Assembly: GCF_010894405.1 (NCBI RefSeq)
Contig: NZ_JAAIYA010000001.1
Location: 369,341-433,340, forward strand
Reading direction: 5' to 3'
DNA length: 64,000 nt
Source of the DNA: Pyxidicoccus caerfyrddinensis
Lineage (GTDB): Bacteria; Myxococcota; Myxococcia; Myxococcales; Myxococcaceae
In this document: positions 23,634-33,065 of the stretch, piece after piece
Numbering within the stretch: position 1 is the stretch's first letter
Layout: each line of letters opens with the position of its first letter
Notes under the pieces: generated by a model
What the model saw: only the letters and a program-made list of their open reading frames with translations
Database searches by the model: none
What the model was told of the DNA's origin: nothing
Program-made: the position numbers and the translations under genes

Positions 23634-24692
23634 ATGGCATCCAACCTGACCCTCCTGGCCGGCCCTGACGCACTGCGGATGATTCGTGAGCGGGGCCTGC
23701 GTGGCGATGACGTGGACGTCGTGCCCGGCGCCTCCGGTGGACCGAAGTGGCTGGTGCTGGCCGGCCTGGACCGCGCCCTCTTCGCCGGGCTCTTCAAAGG
23801 GCGCACGCGGCCGCTGCACCTGATTGGCTCGTCCATTGGAAGCTGGCGCCTGGCGTGCGTGGCGCAGGCGGACCCGGTGGCGGCGCTGCACCGCTTCGAG
23901 GCGGCGTACATCGACCAGCGCTACCCCGCGAAGCCTCCGCCGTCGCTGGTGAGCGAGACGAGCGCGCGCATCCTGGACGCGCTCCTGGGCGACGAGGGCG
24001 AGGCACAGATTCTCGAGCACCCGTGGGCCCGGCTGCACGTCGTCACCGCGCTGTGCCGCGGGCCCGTGGGCATGGAGCACCCGCGCGTGCAGATGCTGGG
24101 ACTGGCGCTGTGCGCGATGGGAAACCTCGTGAGCCGGCGGACGCTCGGGCTGCACATGGAGCGCGTCATCTTCCACACCGCGGGGGACACCAGTCCGTTC
24201 GCCGGGCTGAGGGATCTACCCTCCGTGCACCTGCCGCTGACGCGGGAGAACCTGCGCCCGGCGCTGCTGGCCTCGGGCTCCATTCCCATGGTGCTCAGCG
24301 GCGTGCGGATTCCGGGCGCGCGGCCCGGGGTGTACCGGGACGGAGGCGTGCTCGACTACCACCTGGACCTGGACTTCGGCCCGGGCGAGGGGCTGGTGCT
24401 CTACCCGCACTTCTACCCGTACGTGGTGCCCGGCTGGTTCGACAAGTCCCTGCCCTGGCGGCGCGCGCGTCCGGCCAACTTCCGCAGGGCGCTCCTGATT
24501 GCACCGTCCGCGGAGTTGGTGGCGCGGCTGCCGGGAGGGAGGATTCCGGACCGCGTGGACTTCGAGCGGCTCAAGGACACCGAGCGCATCCGCGCGTGGA
24601 ACCAGGTCGTCTCCGAGAGCGAGCGCATGGGGGACGAGCTACTGGAGCTCATCGCCACCGGGCGCCTCGCGGAGCACGTGCGGCCGCTCTGA
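23634..24692 (+). CDS. Patatin-like phospholipase family protein
   Basis: A 352-residue protein. GASGGPK near residue 33 resembles the glycine-rich oxyanion loop. LIGSSIGSW holds the GxSxG nucleophile motif, and RDGGVLDYH contains the DG(G) Asp of the Ser-Asp dyad. The order fits patatin-like lipid acyl hydrolases, here a divergent soluble branch with a C-terminal helical segment. There is no signal peptide, so it is probably cytoplasmic or membrane-peripheral. The ATG at 23634 is chosen from the domain start; the long frame upstream is antisense to the amidase gene. Transcription runs into a hairpin beyond the stop. Confidence 0.8.
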   Translation: MASNLTLLAGPDALRMIRERGLRGDDVDVVPGASGGPKWLVLAGLDRALFAGLFKGRTRPLHLIGSSIGSWRLACVAQADPVAALHRFEAAYIDQRYPAKPPPSLVSETSARILDALLGDEGEAQILEHPWARLHVVTALCRGPVGMEHPRVQMLGLALCAMGNLVSRRTLGLHMERVIFHTAGDTSPFAGLRDLPSVHLPLTRENLRPALLASGSIPMVLSGVRIPGARPGVYRDGGVLDYHLDLDFGPGEGLVLYPHFYPYVVPGWFDKSLPWRRARPANFRRALLIAPSAELVARLPGGRIPDRVDFERLKDTERIRAWNQVVSESERMGDELLELIATGRLAEHVRPL

Positions 24693-24712
24693 CGCGCGGG
24701 CCCGCAAAAAGA

Positions 24713-24751
24713 GCGGCGGCCGGCCTCCGCGAAGGGAGAACCGGCCGCCGC
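24713..24751. terminator. GC-rich hairpin between convergent patatin and M36 protease genes
   Basis: GCGGCGGCCGG (24713-24723) pairs with CCGGCCGCCGC (24741-24751) across a 17-base loop. A run of five A lies just before it, which reads as T on the minus strand, so the hairpin best serves the protease gene and perhaps both. Confidence 0.6.
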
Positions 24752-24827
24752 AAGACTTCAGAAGCTCAGTGGGGAACCGCCGGACCCGGGCCTTTCAGCC
24801 ACCCGGGCCTGGCGGCACCGTCACGAC

Positions 24828-27800
24828 TCAGGCCAGCGTGTTGCGCCGACGGCGCAGCAGGCTGAGGAGCGCCAGGCCGAGCATGCCGGCCGGAGCGCCC
24901 GCGCCCGTGGAGGAGCAGCCGCCGCCATTCTCAGGCGTGGCCGTGGCTTCCACGGTGGCGGTGTGCGTCCCGCCGCGAGCATCCGTCACGGTCAGCTTGA
25001 AGCTGAACGTGGCGCTGTCGTCGTCGAGCTCGGGGACGTTCACGCCGAGCACCGCCTGGTTGGGGCTGCTGAGCGTGACGGCCGGGCCGCCCGTCTGCTC
25101 CCACTTGTAGGTGAGGGCGTCACCATCCGGGTCGCTGGAGGCCGAGCCGTCGAGGGTCATCGCGGTCTGGTCGCCAGAGAGGATGATGCGCGCCTTCGCC
25201 ACCGGGACGATGTTGTCGGACTGCGTGACAGTCACCGTCACCGTGGCCGCCTCGCTGGTGAGCGTTCCGTCGCTCACCACCAGGCGGAAGGTCAGCTCCG
25301 TGTTCGCGTCGACATCCGGCGCGGTGAAGGACGGCTTGGCCGTGGTGGCCCCCGTCAGCGTCACCCACGGGCCGCCCACCTGCGTCCACTGGTACGTCAC
25401 CGTGGAGCCATCGGCGTCAGCGCTGGCGCTGCCGTCGAGGGTGACCGCGGTCTTGCCCTTGGCGGACACGGCCGCACCGGCCTCGGCGACCGGCGCCCGG
25501 TTGACCTGGCGCACCGTCACCACCACGTCGTGGGTGGCCGTGGCATGGCCGTCGCTCACCGTCACGCGGAAGGTGAGTTCGGTGTCTGCCGTCACCTCGC
25601 CCGTGGAGAAGGTGGCCGTCGCGGAGTCAGCGCCCGTGAGCGTGACCTCGGTACCGGACACCTGCGTCCAGGCGTAGGTCAGCGTGTCGCTGTCCGGATC
25701 CGCGGCGGTGGCCGCGAGGGTCGCGGTGCTGCGCTCGTCGACCACCACGGCGGAGGCCGTGACGGCCGGCGCGCGGTTGACCGCGTTGATGGCCACTTCC
25801 ACCGTGTCGCTGGCCGTCGACTTGCCGTCGCTCACCGTCAGGATGAAGGAGAGCGTCTCACCGGTCGCCGTCTCCGGCGCGGTGAAGGTGGCCACCGCCG
25901 CGTTGGCGTTGGACAGCGCCACCGGGGTGCCGGACACCTGCACCCAGTGGTAGGTCAGCGCGTCGCCGTCCGCGTCGCTCGCGGAGCCGCTCAGCGTACC
26001 CGCGCCGCGCTCGTCCACGGCGCCATCCACGCCCGCGTTCACCGTCGGAGCGAGGTTGATCTGGCGCACGTTCACCACCACGGTCTGCGTGGCCGTGGCC
26101 GTCCCGTCGGTCACCGTCACGGTGAACGTCAGGACCGCGTCCGCGGACACCTCGCCGGTGGAGAAGGAGACGCTCGCGGTGTTGGCGCCCGAGAGCACCA
26201 CCGTGTCGCCGCCCGTCTGCGCCCAGCTGTACGTCACGGTATCGCCGTCCGGGTCGGAGGCGGAGGCCGAGAGCGTCGCCGTGCTGCGCTCGTCGAAGGT
26301 GGCGGACGAAGCCGTCACCATCGGCGCGCGATTCACGTTGCCAACGGACACGCTCACCGAGTCGCTGCCAGACACCTTGCCGTCGCTCACCGTCAGGGTG
26401 AAGGAGAGCGTCTCACCCGCCGCCACGTCCGGCGCGATGAAGGTCGCCGTCGCGGTGTCGTGGCCATGCAGCCCCACCGGGGTGCCGGCGGTCTGCGTCC
26501 ACTGGTAGGTCAGAGACTGGCCGTCCTCGTCGCTCGCGGAGCCGGTGAGCGTCACGGTGGCGCGCTCGTCGGCGGTGGCGTCGAGGCCCGCGTTCACGGT
26601 CGGAGCGCGGTTCAGCTCGCGCACGGTCACCGTCACCGTCTGGGTGGCAGTGGCCGAGCCGTCGCTCGCCGACACGTTGAAGGTGAGGATGGAGTCAGCG
26701 GACACCTCGCCGGTGGAGAAGGAGACGGTCGCGGTGTTGGCGCCCGAGAGCGTCACCGTGTCGCCGCCCGTCTGCACCCAGCTGTACGTCACGGTATCGC
26801 CGTCCGGGTCGGTGGCGGAGGCCGTGAGGGTCGCCGTGCTGCGCTCGTCGAAGGAGGCGGACGAAGCCGTCACCATCGGCGCGCGATTCACATTGCGGAT
26901 GCTCACGTCCACGTTGTCGTTGACCGTCGTCTTGCCGTCGCTCACCGAGAGGCGGAAGGAGAGCGTCTCGCCGGCCGCGGCGACGTCGGGCGCGGTGAAG
27001 GTCGCCATCGCGGTGTTGTAGCCGCGCAGCGCCACCGCGGTGCCGGACACCTGCGTCCACAGGTAGGTCAGCGCCTCGCCGTCCGCGTCGCTCGCGGAGC
27101 CGGAGAGCGTGACGGAGGTGCGCTCGTCGGCGGCGCCGTCGAGGCCCGCGTTCGCCGTCGGAGCACGGTTCACCTGGCGGATGCGCACGGTCACCGTGTC
27201 GGTGGCCGTGGTCGTGCCGTCGGTGGCGGACAGGCGGAGCACCAGGTCGGTGTCGACCGTCACGTCGGGCGCCGTGAAGGAAGGCGTCAGCGTGTTGCCG
27301 TTGGTCAGCGTCACCAGCGGGCCGGACACGCGCGCCCAGGTGTAGGTGAGCGCCTGGCCGTCCGCGTCGAAGCCGTTACCGGAGAGGGTGACCGGCGCGC
27401 GCTCGTCGACCGTCACGTCCGGGCCGGCCGAGATGACCGGCGCGGAGTTGCCGCACTGGCCGTTGTCGTCGCAGATCTTGATGAACGGCAGGTTGGTGAT
27501 GCCGGAGAAGGACAGGTCGTCCAGCACCCAGCCCGTGTTCGCGGCACCGTTGTCGCTGCCGACGCGGAAGCGGATCTGCACCGTCTTGCCCGCGTAGGCG
27601 GTGCCCAGGTTCACCGAGGCGACGTTGAACGCCGGGAAGCCCGCGGTGGTGCCGACGAAGGCGCGGCGGCCCTGCAGCGGGTTGAGGTTGCCGTTGTACG
27701 TCACCAGCACGCCGTTATACAGCGCGGTGCCGATGTCGACCCACGTCGCGCCACCGTCCTCGGTGAGCTCGATGACGGCGCCGTCGTAGTTGCCGCTGGC

Positions 27801-30800
27801 GTCCGCCTCGAAGTCGAAGGAGTGACGGAAGGACACGATGAACGGCGCGGAGGTGCCGACGTTCAGCTCCGGGGTGATGAGGCGGGAGTCGCCCGGGCCG
27901 CCCAGGTCCTCGCCGAAGAAGGCGCGATTGAGGTCCGTGAACTCCACGACGGTGAACTCGGAAGGAAGCAGCTCCTCGTCGTACTCGGTGCTCCAGGGCA
28001 GGTTGCTCGGCGTGCCCTCCACCGTCTCACTGGTGGTGGCCTCGGCGACCTCGTCGTAGTTGGTCTTGAAGGCGAGCGTGTCGCTCTTGTCGCCCGGGAC
28101 GGCCTGGCGGTCATCGCGAACGGAGTACGTGAAGTCGATCCGCTGGGCAGTGCTCGCGCCCGTCAGGGTGACGGGGATGGAGGCAAAGCCCAGGTCGCCA
28201 ATCTGCATGACCGGGAACGTCGCGCTGCCACGGTCACCCAGCGACACGCCCGGCGTGCTCGTCACGACGGTGACGCTGCTGGTCTCGGCGGCCTCGGAGC
28301 CGTTGTTGTAGACGACGAAGGTCAGGAAGCCGGACTCACCGTTGTCGAGGATGCCGTCCTCGTCACCCGGGTGCGCCGGGTCGTCCTCGTAGAAGGCGGC
28401 GAGCGTCTGCACTTCCGAGCCCACGTTGAAGCTCTCCACGACACCCGCGTGGGTGGTGGAGTTGCGGTCCGGGGCGATGGCGCCCACGCCCGCGCCGCGC
28501 TTGGCGAAGGCCTGCCAGAGGCGCTGGCCGTCGGCCGGGTCATTGGCCATGGCCGACGCGATGACGGCGTCACGCGCCTCCAGGAAGGTCGGAGCCGCGG
28601 GAGTGAGCTTGTACCCGTTGACCAGGTAGCTCTTCATGCGGTCCTGCGCCTCCTGGAACGGATGCGCGCGCAGCAGCGCCGTGTAGCACTCCCACAGCAT
28701 CGTGGCCCAGACCTCGCCGGAGTTGTGGACCTCGGCGTTGTTGCCGGCAGGCGCGATGAGGTTGCTGGTGGGCAGCGCCACGCCGTCGGTGATGTGCTTG
28801 AACGTGAGGGGGTTCTTCGCCATGTCCGACGAGTACGTCACGCGGCGGATGCCGAAGAACGCGGAGTCCGGAGAGCTGCCACGGGTGGCGTACTCGGCCG
28901 CGCCGTAGGCACCGTTCCAGTTCGCGTTGGCCGGGACGTTGATGTCCTCGGGACGGGTGATCATCAGCAGGGCGGTGAAGTCGCCCCAGCCCTCGCCCAT
29001 GGACCGGCCCTGGTTGTTGCTCAGACCCGAGGCGTTCTGGATGAGGCGGTTGCTGATGTAGTGCCCCCACTCGTGGGCCACGATGACGTTGTCCACCGTG
29101 CCGTCGAGGTTGATGGCCGCGGCGCGCGACAGGTGAACGTTGAGGCCGGCGACATTGCGCAGCTTGTTGCCGTCCGCCAGCGTGATGCGAACCGCGGGAA
29201 TGGTGATGCCGGTGGCCGTGCCACCGAGGGGGGAAACGAAGCCGGCCGCGTTGTCGGCGATGAGGAGGCCGATGGCGCCCGCCGCCTGCGCGGTGGCGGC
29301 CTTCACGGTGAAGGCGCACGTACCGCGGTCCATCAGTGCAATCTTGCCGGCGACCGCCGCCGCGTTGGTCAGCGGGGAGCAGCCGTCCGTGGTGGACGGG
29401 CCAGCGGCGTCCGCCGCGTCCTGGCCGACGACGACGTCACCCGTGACGTCGTACGTCTGGGGACCGAAGCCCGAGGCGATACCGACCTTGTACTCACCCG
29501 CGACGCTCGCGGGGGCATTGACGATCAGCTGCCCGCTGGGACCCGAGAACAGGTACATGCGCATGCGCGGGGACGCACCGTCCGCCGGCGTGAGCATGTT
29601 CGCGTTGTTGGTGCCGCTGTAGTCCTGGGCCTGCGCGCGGATGGCGTCGTTGCCAATGCCGCCGCGGCCGTAGTTGTCGGCCTGGGCGTTGCCGGACGCC
29701 TCGTCGAAGCCGGCGTCGTAGTACCAATCGTGGAGCCAGTTGTTCATGAAGAACAGGCTCGTCGTCGCCGCGGAAATCTGCTCCGCGTTCGCGTACGGCT
29801 GGATGTCGAACAGCATGGTCCGGTCGAACACGCCGGGCGCGGTGACGGTGGGGCGCAGGTCGCCGTCGTTGTAGCCGTCCGGAGCCGTGAGGTTCGCGAA
29901 CGCGTCCGCGTTGTTACCGCGCGTCACCGTGGCGTCGTCCGCCAGCCAGGGGTCGTTCTGGCTGAAGGGCGCGTTCTGCAGGGTGACCAGGGCGGGAGCG
30001 ACGTACGGGGGACGGAAGCCGTCCGGAAGGCCCGTGGGGTGCGGCGTGGCGTTGTTGCCGGCGGGGCCGTCGTGCGGGGTGTACGGCGGCGTGGAGTCCG
30101 CGAACACGCGGTAGCTGAACTCCGCGTCCGCCGCCAGGTTCATGCGCAGCAGGATGCGGCCGTCCAACGCGGAGATGACGTACGAGTAGTAGTCGGAGTC
30201 CGTGCTGTCCGGGCGACCGGTGTTGAGCTCCACGTAGTACGCGGGCACCAGAGAGGTGGGCAGCGAGAAGAGCACCTGCTTCGCGCGCGCCGGGATGACC
30301 AGCCCCTCCGCCAGGGGACGGGCATAGGTGGCCAGCTCGAAGTGCGTGTACTTGCCGGCGTTCTGCGCCTTCACGTTCCGGAGCAGGCTGGCATCCAGCG
30401 CGGTGCCGGTGAGGTCCTGGTACGCAGCGGCGACGGCGGAGCTGGCCGTGAGCTGGAACCGGACGCGCGGCGCGACACTGCTGGAGACGTGCTTGGAGAG
30501 GCTGCCGGAGACGGCCACCAGCTCGTTCTTGCGGTTGAGCAGGAGGTTGAGCGACTGCCGGAAGACCTCGATACCGTTCGCCTCCTGGGCCAGCGTGACG
30601 ACCTTCACGCCCTGCCGGTTCTCGCTGACGTTGACGACTCGCGCGCCCGCGGCCTCGAAGGAGCTCACTCCGTAGAGGGCGGCGGCGTCCGCGATCTGCG
30701 CCAGAGCGGCCTGCTCGGGCGCCATGCTCGCGAACTGGGAAGACGCGCTCAGCTTCGACTGATCCGCGCTCTTCCGAGCCCAGAGGAACGTAGGAGAACC

Positions 30801-30983
30801 GGTGCGCTCATCAAGATGAGCAACGCGCGGTCCCTTGGAGTCCACGGGCTTGAAACCAGCGGCGACTCGACCCGCGGGCTTCGCGTCCTGCAGTGCATCG
30901 TAGTTCGGCAGCGTCCGGGCAACAGCGCTGGTACCGGACAACACCAGCGACAGGCCAGACAGCGTGGCAACCAACCTTCTCAC
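24828..30983 (-). CDS. Secreted M36 (fungalysin) metalloprotease with Ig/PKD-like repeats and MYXO-CTERM anchor
   Basis: A 2,051-residue secreted protease. After a signal peptide comes an FTP-like propeptide (~30-270). The M36 catalytic domain (~330-880) has the zinc motif HEWGH near residue 635 and the glutamate of GEGWGD near 663. A protease-associated insert (~510-590, GKIALMDRGTCAFTVKAA) interrupts it. Then follow a CARDB-like and an immune-inhibitor-A-like beta domain (~900-1175), and nine Ig/PKD-like repeats (~1180-2015). At the end GGGCSSTG plus a short membrane segment and RRRR form a MYXO-CTERM tail, which is cleaved and anchored to the surface by a myxosortase. The start is a GTG with GGGAG ~8 bases before it. 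Probably an extracellular or surface protease used in predation or nutrition. Confidence 0.92.
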   Translation of the reverse strand: MRRLVATLSGLSLVLSGTSAVARTLPNYDALQDAKPAGRVAAGFKPVDSKGPRVAHLDERTGSPTFLWARKSADQSKLSASSQFASMAPEQAALAQIADAAALYGVSSFEAAGARVVNVSENRQGVKVVTLAQEANGIEVFRQSLNLLLNRKNELVAVSGSLSKHVSSSVAPRVRFQLTASSAVAAAYQDLTGTALDASLLRNVKAQNAGKYTHFELATYARPLAEGLVIPARAKQVLFSLPTSLVPAYYVELNTGRPDSTDSDYYSYVISALDGRILLRMNLAADAEFSYRVFADSTPPYTPHDGPAGNNATPHPTGLPDGFRPPYVAPALVTLQNAPFSQNDPWLADDATVTRGNNADAFANLTAPDGYNDGDLRPTVTAPGVFDRTMLFDIQPYANAEQISAATTSLFFMNNWLHDWYYDAGFDEASGNAQADNYGRGGIGNDAIRAQAQDYSGTNNANMLTPADGASPRMRMYLFSGPSGQLIVNAPASVAGEYKVGIASGFGPQTYDVTGDVVVGQDAADAAGPSTTDGCSPLTNAAAVAGKIALMDRGTCAFTVKAATAQAAGAIGLLIADNAAGFVSPLGGTATGITIPAVRITLADGNKLRNVAGLNVHLSRAAAINLDGTVDNVIVAHEWGHYISNRLIQNASGLSNNQGRSMGEGWGDFTALLMITRPEDINVPANANWNGAYGAAEYATRGSSPDSAFFGIRRVTYSSDMAKNPLTFKHITDGVALPTSNLIAPAGNNAEVHNSGEVWATMLWECYTALLRAHPFQEAQDRMKSYLVNGYKLTPAAPTFLEARDAVIASAMANDPADGQRLWQAFAKRGAGVGAIAPDRNSTTHAGVVESFNVGSEVQTLAAFYEDDPAHPGDEDGILDNGESGFLTFVVYNNGSEAAETSSVTVVTSTPGVSLGDRGSATFPVMQIGDLGFASIPVTLTGASTAQRIDFTYSVRDDRQAVPGDKSDTLAFKTNYDEVAEATTSETVEGTPSNLPWSTEYDEELLPSEFTVVEFTDLNRAFFGEDLGGPGDSRLITPELNVGTSAPFIVSFRHSFDFEADASGNYDGAVIELTEDGGATWVDIGTALYNGVLVTYNGNLNPLQGRRAFVGTTAGFPAFNVASVNLGTAYAGKTVQIRFRVGSDNGAANTGWVLDDLSFSGITNLPFIKICDDNGQCGNSAPVISAGPDVTVDERAPVTLSGNGFDADGQALTYTWARVSGPLVTLTNGNTLTPSFTAPDVTVDTDLVLRLSATDGTTTATDTVTVRIRQVNRAPTANAGLDGAADERTSVTLSGSASDADGEALTYLWTQVSGTAVALRGYNTAMATFTAPDVAAAGETLSFRLSVSDGKTTVNDNVDVSIRNVNRAPMVTASSASFDERSTATLTASATDPDGDTVTYSWVQTGGDTVTLSGANTATVSFSTGEVSADSILTFNVSASDGSATATQTVTVTVRELNRAPTVNAGLDATADERATVTLTGSASDEDGQSLTYQWTQTAGTPVGLHGHDTATATFIAPDVAAGETLSFTLTVSDGKVSGSDSVSVSVGNVNRAPMVTASSATFDERSTATLSASASDPDGDTVTYSWAQTGGDTVVLSGANTASVSFSTGEVSADAVLTFTVTVTDGTATATQTVVVNVRQINLAPTVNAGVDGAVDERGAGTLSGSASDADGDALTYHWVQVSGTPVALSNANAAVATFTAPETATGETLSFILTVSDGKSTASDTVEVAINAVNRAPAVTASAVVVDERSTATLAATAADPDSDTLTYAWTQVSGTEVTLTGADSATATFSTGEVTADTELTFRVTVSDGHATATHDVVVTVRQVNRAPVAEAGAAVSAKGKTAVTLDGSASADADGSTVTYQWTQVGGPWVTLTGATTAKPSFTAPDVDANTELTFRLVVSDGTLTSEAATVTVTVTQSDNIVPVAKARIILSGDQTAMTLDGSASSDPDGDALTYKWEQTGGPAVTLSSPNQAVLGVNVPELDDDSATFSFKLTVTDARGGTHTATVEATATPENGGGCSSTGAGAPAGMLGLALLSLLRRRRNTLA
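24935..27446 (-). repeat. Nine Ig/PKD-like domain repeats (~91-96 residues each)
   Basis: Each unit begins RAP-x-(V/A)... and holds DERxxxTLxxxAxDxDGxxxTYxWxQ and later T(F/V)xVSDGxxTAT. Units 2, 4 and 6 share NAGLD/NAGVD and SGSASDADG (type A). Units 3, 5 and 7 share VTASSA, GGDTVxLSGAN and SFSTGEV (type B). Units 1, 8 and 9 are more diverged. The alternation indicates expansion in two-domain steps. Confidence 0.88.
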
Positions 30984-31087
30984 GTGGGGGAACTCCCTGG
31001 TTCAACGGCGGGGTGGGAGCTACCTTGAGACCTGGGAGGGTGTCCCAGCACCATCGCCGGAACGCCAGGTCACGAATGTCGCCCCCG

Positions 31088-31104
31088 GGTGACAAAGTGT
31101 CACC
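31088..31104. promoter_or_regulatory. Perfect inverted repeat, candidate operator
   Basis: GGTGACA-N3-TGTCACC lies between the divergent M36 protease and small Cys-rich protein genes, 105 bases from the protease start. A 7-base perfect dyad with a 3-base centre is typical of dimeric repressor or activator sites. The regulator is unknown. Confidence 0.4.
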
Positions 31105-31220
31105 TGTTGAGAAGATTAGTGCCCTTACTGATGTAGGTTGAAAGGCGACATCTGCGGTTATTCCCAACGCGACGCATAATTCCGTGGTTACGGCAGGTTA
31201 TGCGAGGGCTCGGAGGAAAA

Positions 31221-31568
31221 ATGCGGTGGGTGCGAAGCCTCGTGGGGCTGCTTTTCGTCGGATTCTGGGTGGCCGTGGTGCCCCCGGCCTGCCGTTCCAC
31301 GGCGGAAACAGCGCCCGCGGAGACACGACGTCACGGCCAGGTGACGGATGGTGGCAGCGACACGCCCTTCCAGGGCGTGCGGCGCTGGGACGCGGGCATG
31401 GAGCCGCGCGAGGGCCCGCCGCACTTCCCTGCCCCCGCCGCCGACGCGGGCGGCTGCCCCGGAAAGCAGGAGCGCTGTTGCGATGGGCACTGTGGCACGG
31501 CGCTCGAGTGCGCCCAGCTCGCGTGTGATCCGGTGCCTCAGCGACAGCCCGCGCCCGAGGAGCGCTGA
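31221..31568 (+). CDS. Small secreted Cys-rich protein, putative lipoprotein
   Basis: A 115-residue protein of unknown function. The N-terminus is hydrophobic (SLVGLLFVGFWVAVVPPAC), with a possible lipobox ending in PPAC. The middle is charged and proline-rich. The C-terminus contains six cysteines in the pattern C-x6-CC-x3-C-x5-C-x4-C, which could fold as a small disulfide knot. GGAGG lies 4 bases before the ATG at 31221, so I prefer this over the ATG at 31200. It is divergent from the M36 protease and may share an operator with it. It could be a substrate, inhibitor or surface partner of the protease, but nothing proves this. Confidence 0.6.
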   Translation: MRWVRSLVGLLFVGFWVAVVPPACRSTAETAPAETRRHGQVTDGGSDTPFQGVRRWDAGMEPREGPPHFPAPAADAGGCPGKQERCCDGHCGTALECAQLACDPVPQRQPAPEER

Positions 31569-31587
31569 GCCGCGAGTCCCCGCGCGC

Positions 31588-32535
31588 TCACGGGTGCGCG
31601 GGCAACGAAGCCTCCTCGCGCGACGGCAGCCACGGCCGCCCCTTCGCCTCGAGGTACTCGCGGACCGTCATGGGGCGAAGCCGCGAGAGCTCCGCATTGG
31701 CCGGGTTGCGCAGCCTTCCCCGCCCCGCGAGCTGCAGCAGGAGGTGCGGCTGCACGAGTGCCTCGCGGGCCGCGGCCTCCGGGGCGCTCATGCGCGCGAG
31801 GTGGTGGCGCAGGTCCTCCACCGTGCCACGACAGACGCGCTGGAGCTGCCGGCCCGTGAGCTCCTCGTAGAGCCGTGAGACTTCATTCACCGTCACCACG
31901 TCCCCCACGAGCTCCAGGCGCCGGCCCGCCGCGCGCGGGTCCACCACGGCCTGCGCCACCCACCGGGCCGCGTCGCGCATCGCGGTGACGTCGAAAGGCT
32001 CGTCGCCGGTGCCCCAGTACGCCACGTGCCCGCGCTCCAAATCGAACACGTGCGCCAGGGGTGACAGCGCCACTTCCATGAAGGCGCCGCAGAGGATGAA
32101 CGTGTGCCGCACGCCGCTGCGCTCCACGGCGTCCGCGACGCGCCGGTGCAAGTCGAGCTGCGCGTCCTCGCCGTCGCGGAGCTGGAAGAAGTCCGGCGAG
32201 TAGTCCGAGGGGATGAAGCGCATGACGCCGTGCCGCCGCGCCACGTCCAGCAGCCGGAGCTGACCGTCCACCACGACGTCGGGCCCGCCGCGCACGGCGG
32301 AGATGACCGCGTCCATGCCCTCCACCGCCGAGCCGAGCGAGCGCACGTCCTGGAGCGAGCCCTCGACGAGCGTCACACCCTGGTCCGCGAGCCCGTCCAG
32401 TGACTCGGGACGCGTGCCGGGACGCACCAGCACGTGCAGGTGGATGCCGGGCCGGGACAGGAGCGCCGAGGCGAGCTGATGCCCGAACCTGCCCGTGCCT
32501 CCCACCAGCAGGACGTGCGTGGCCTCGGTGTCCAT
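31588..32535 (-). CDS. NmrA-like NAD(P)-binding reductase (atypical SDR)
   Basis: A 315-residue Rossmann protein. VLLVGGTGRFGHQLASALL is the GxxGxxG dinucleotide site (here GGTGRFG). RFIPSDYSPDFF matches the FIPSE/D segment of isoflavone-reductase-like/NmrA proteins. There is no catalytic YxxxK, as usual in NmrA-like sensors, so it may be a redox sensor rather than an enzyme. GGAGG with good spacing supports the ATG at 32535; the longer frame to 32721 runs through the terminator of the tRNA unit and is not coding. No functional link to neighbours is visible. Confidence 0.8.
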   Translation of the reverse strand: MDTEATHVLLVGGTGRFGHQLASALLSRPGIHLHVLVRPGTRPESLDGLADQGVTLVEGSLQDVRSLGSAVEGMDAVISAVRGGPDVVVDGQLRLLDVARRHGVMRFIPSDYSPDFFQLRDGEDAQLDLHRRVADAVERSGVRHTFILCGAFMEVALSPLAHVFDLERGHVAYWGTGDEPFDVTAMRDAARWVAQAVVDPRAAGRRLELVGDVVTVNEVSRLYEELTGRQLQRVCRGTVEDLRHHLARMSAPEAAAREALVQPHLLLQLAGRGRLRNPANAELSRLRPMTVREYLEAKGRPWLPSREEASLPAHP

Positions 32536-32707
32536 CGTCCGCTCCTCCTCACCGGCGGGCAGGCGCGCGGCGAAGGGGTGCGTCCACGCATGCTGCCCAC
32601 ACCGGGAAGATGGAGCGTGAGGCGGGCACTGACTGCGTGGTGCGCGGGGGCGCCCCTGGTCCGCACGAGGGACGAGCAGGAGTCCTGGCGGTGGGCGCAC
32701 AAAAGCA

Positions 32708-32743
32708 ATCGGCCCGGTCATCCAAGAGGATGACCGGGCCGAT
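32708..32743 (-). terminator. Rho-independent terminator of the initiator-tRNA unit
   Basis: A 16-bp perfect stem (32728-32743 with 32708-32723) closes a 4-base loop. On the minus strand it is followed by TTGCTTTT. It lies 6 bases beyond the second tRNA. This is the clearest intrinsic terminator in the window. Confidence 0.9.
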
Positions 32744-32747
32744 CCGA

Positions 32748-32822
<75 letters not shown>

Positions 32823-32890
32823 TCATGTTGTGTCTGTCTTCGAACCGCTGAGTCCCGGCCTTCATTCCGGCCGGGCATCAGGTGCTACGA

Positions 32891-32965
<75 letters not shown>

Positions 32966-32986
32966 TCAGTGGTTGCGGCGAGGGGG

Positions 32987-33015
32987 TTAGTACCGTCCCC
33001 GCCCTGGAGCGTCAA
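32987..33015 (-). promoter_or_regulatory. Sigma-70-type promoter of the initiator tRNA pair
   Basis: On the minus strand, TTGACG (33015-33010) and TACTAA (32992-32987) are separated by exactly 17 bases. Transcription would start near 32980, about 15 bases before the first tRNA. With the terminator at 32708 this makes the tRNA pair an independent unit. Confidence 0.7.
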
Positions 33016-33022
33016 CACCTTT

Positions 33023-33056
33023 CTCCGCGCTGCGCCATTCGGTGCGCAGCGCGGAG
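33023..33056 (-). terminator. Hairpin terminator after the S1-domain protein gene
   Basis: CTCCGCGCTGCGC (33023-33035) pairs perfectly with 33044-33056 around an 8-base loop, 9 bases beyond the S1-protein stop. The T-run is poor. It separates that gene from the tRNA promoter. Confidence 0.65.
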
Positions 33057-33065
33057 AGAGGAGCG

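Noticed and set aside
24963-31028. A 2,021-residue plus-strand open frame opposite the M36 protease
   Set aside because: Repetitive only because the real repeats are on the other strand; dominated by Arg, Gly, Val and Ala with no motif.
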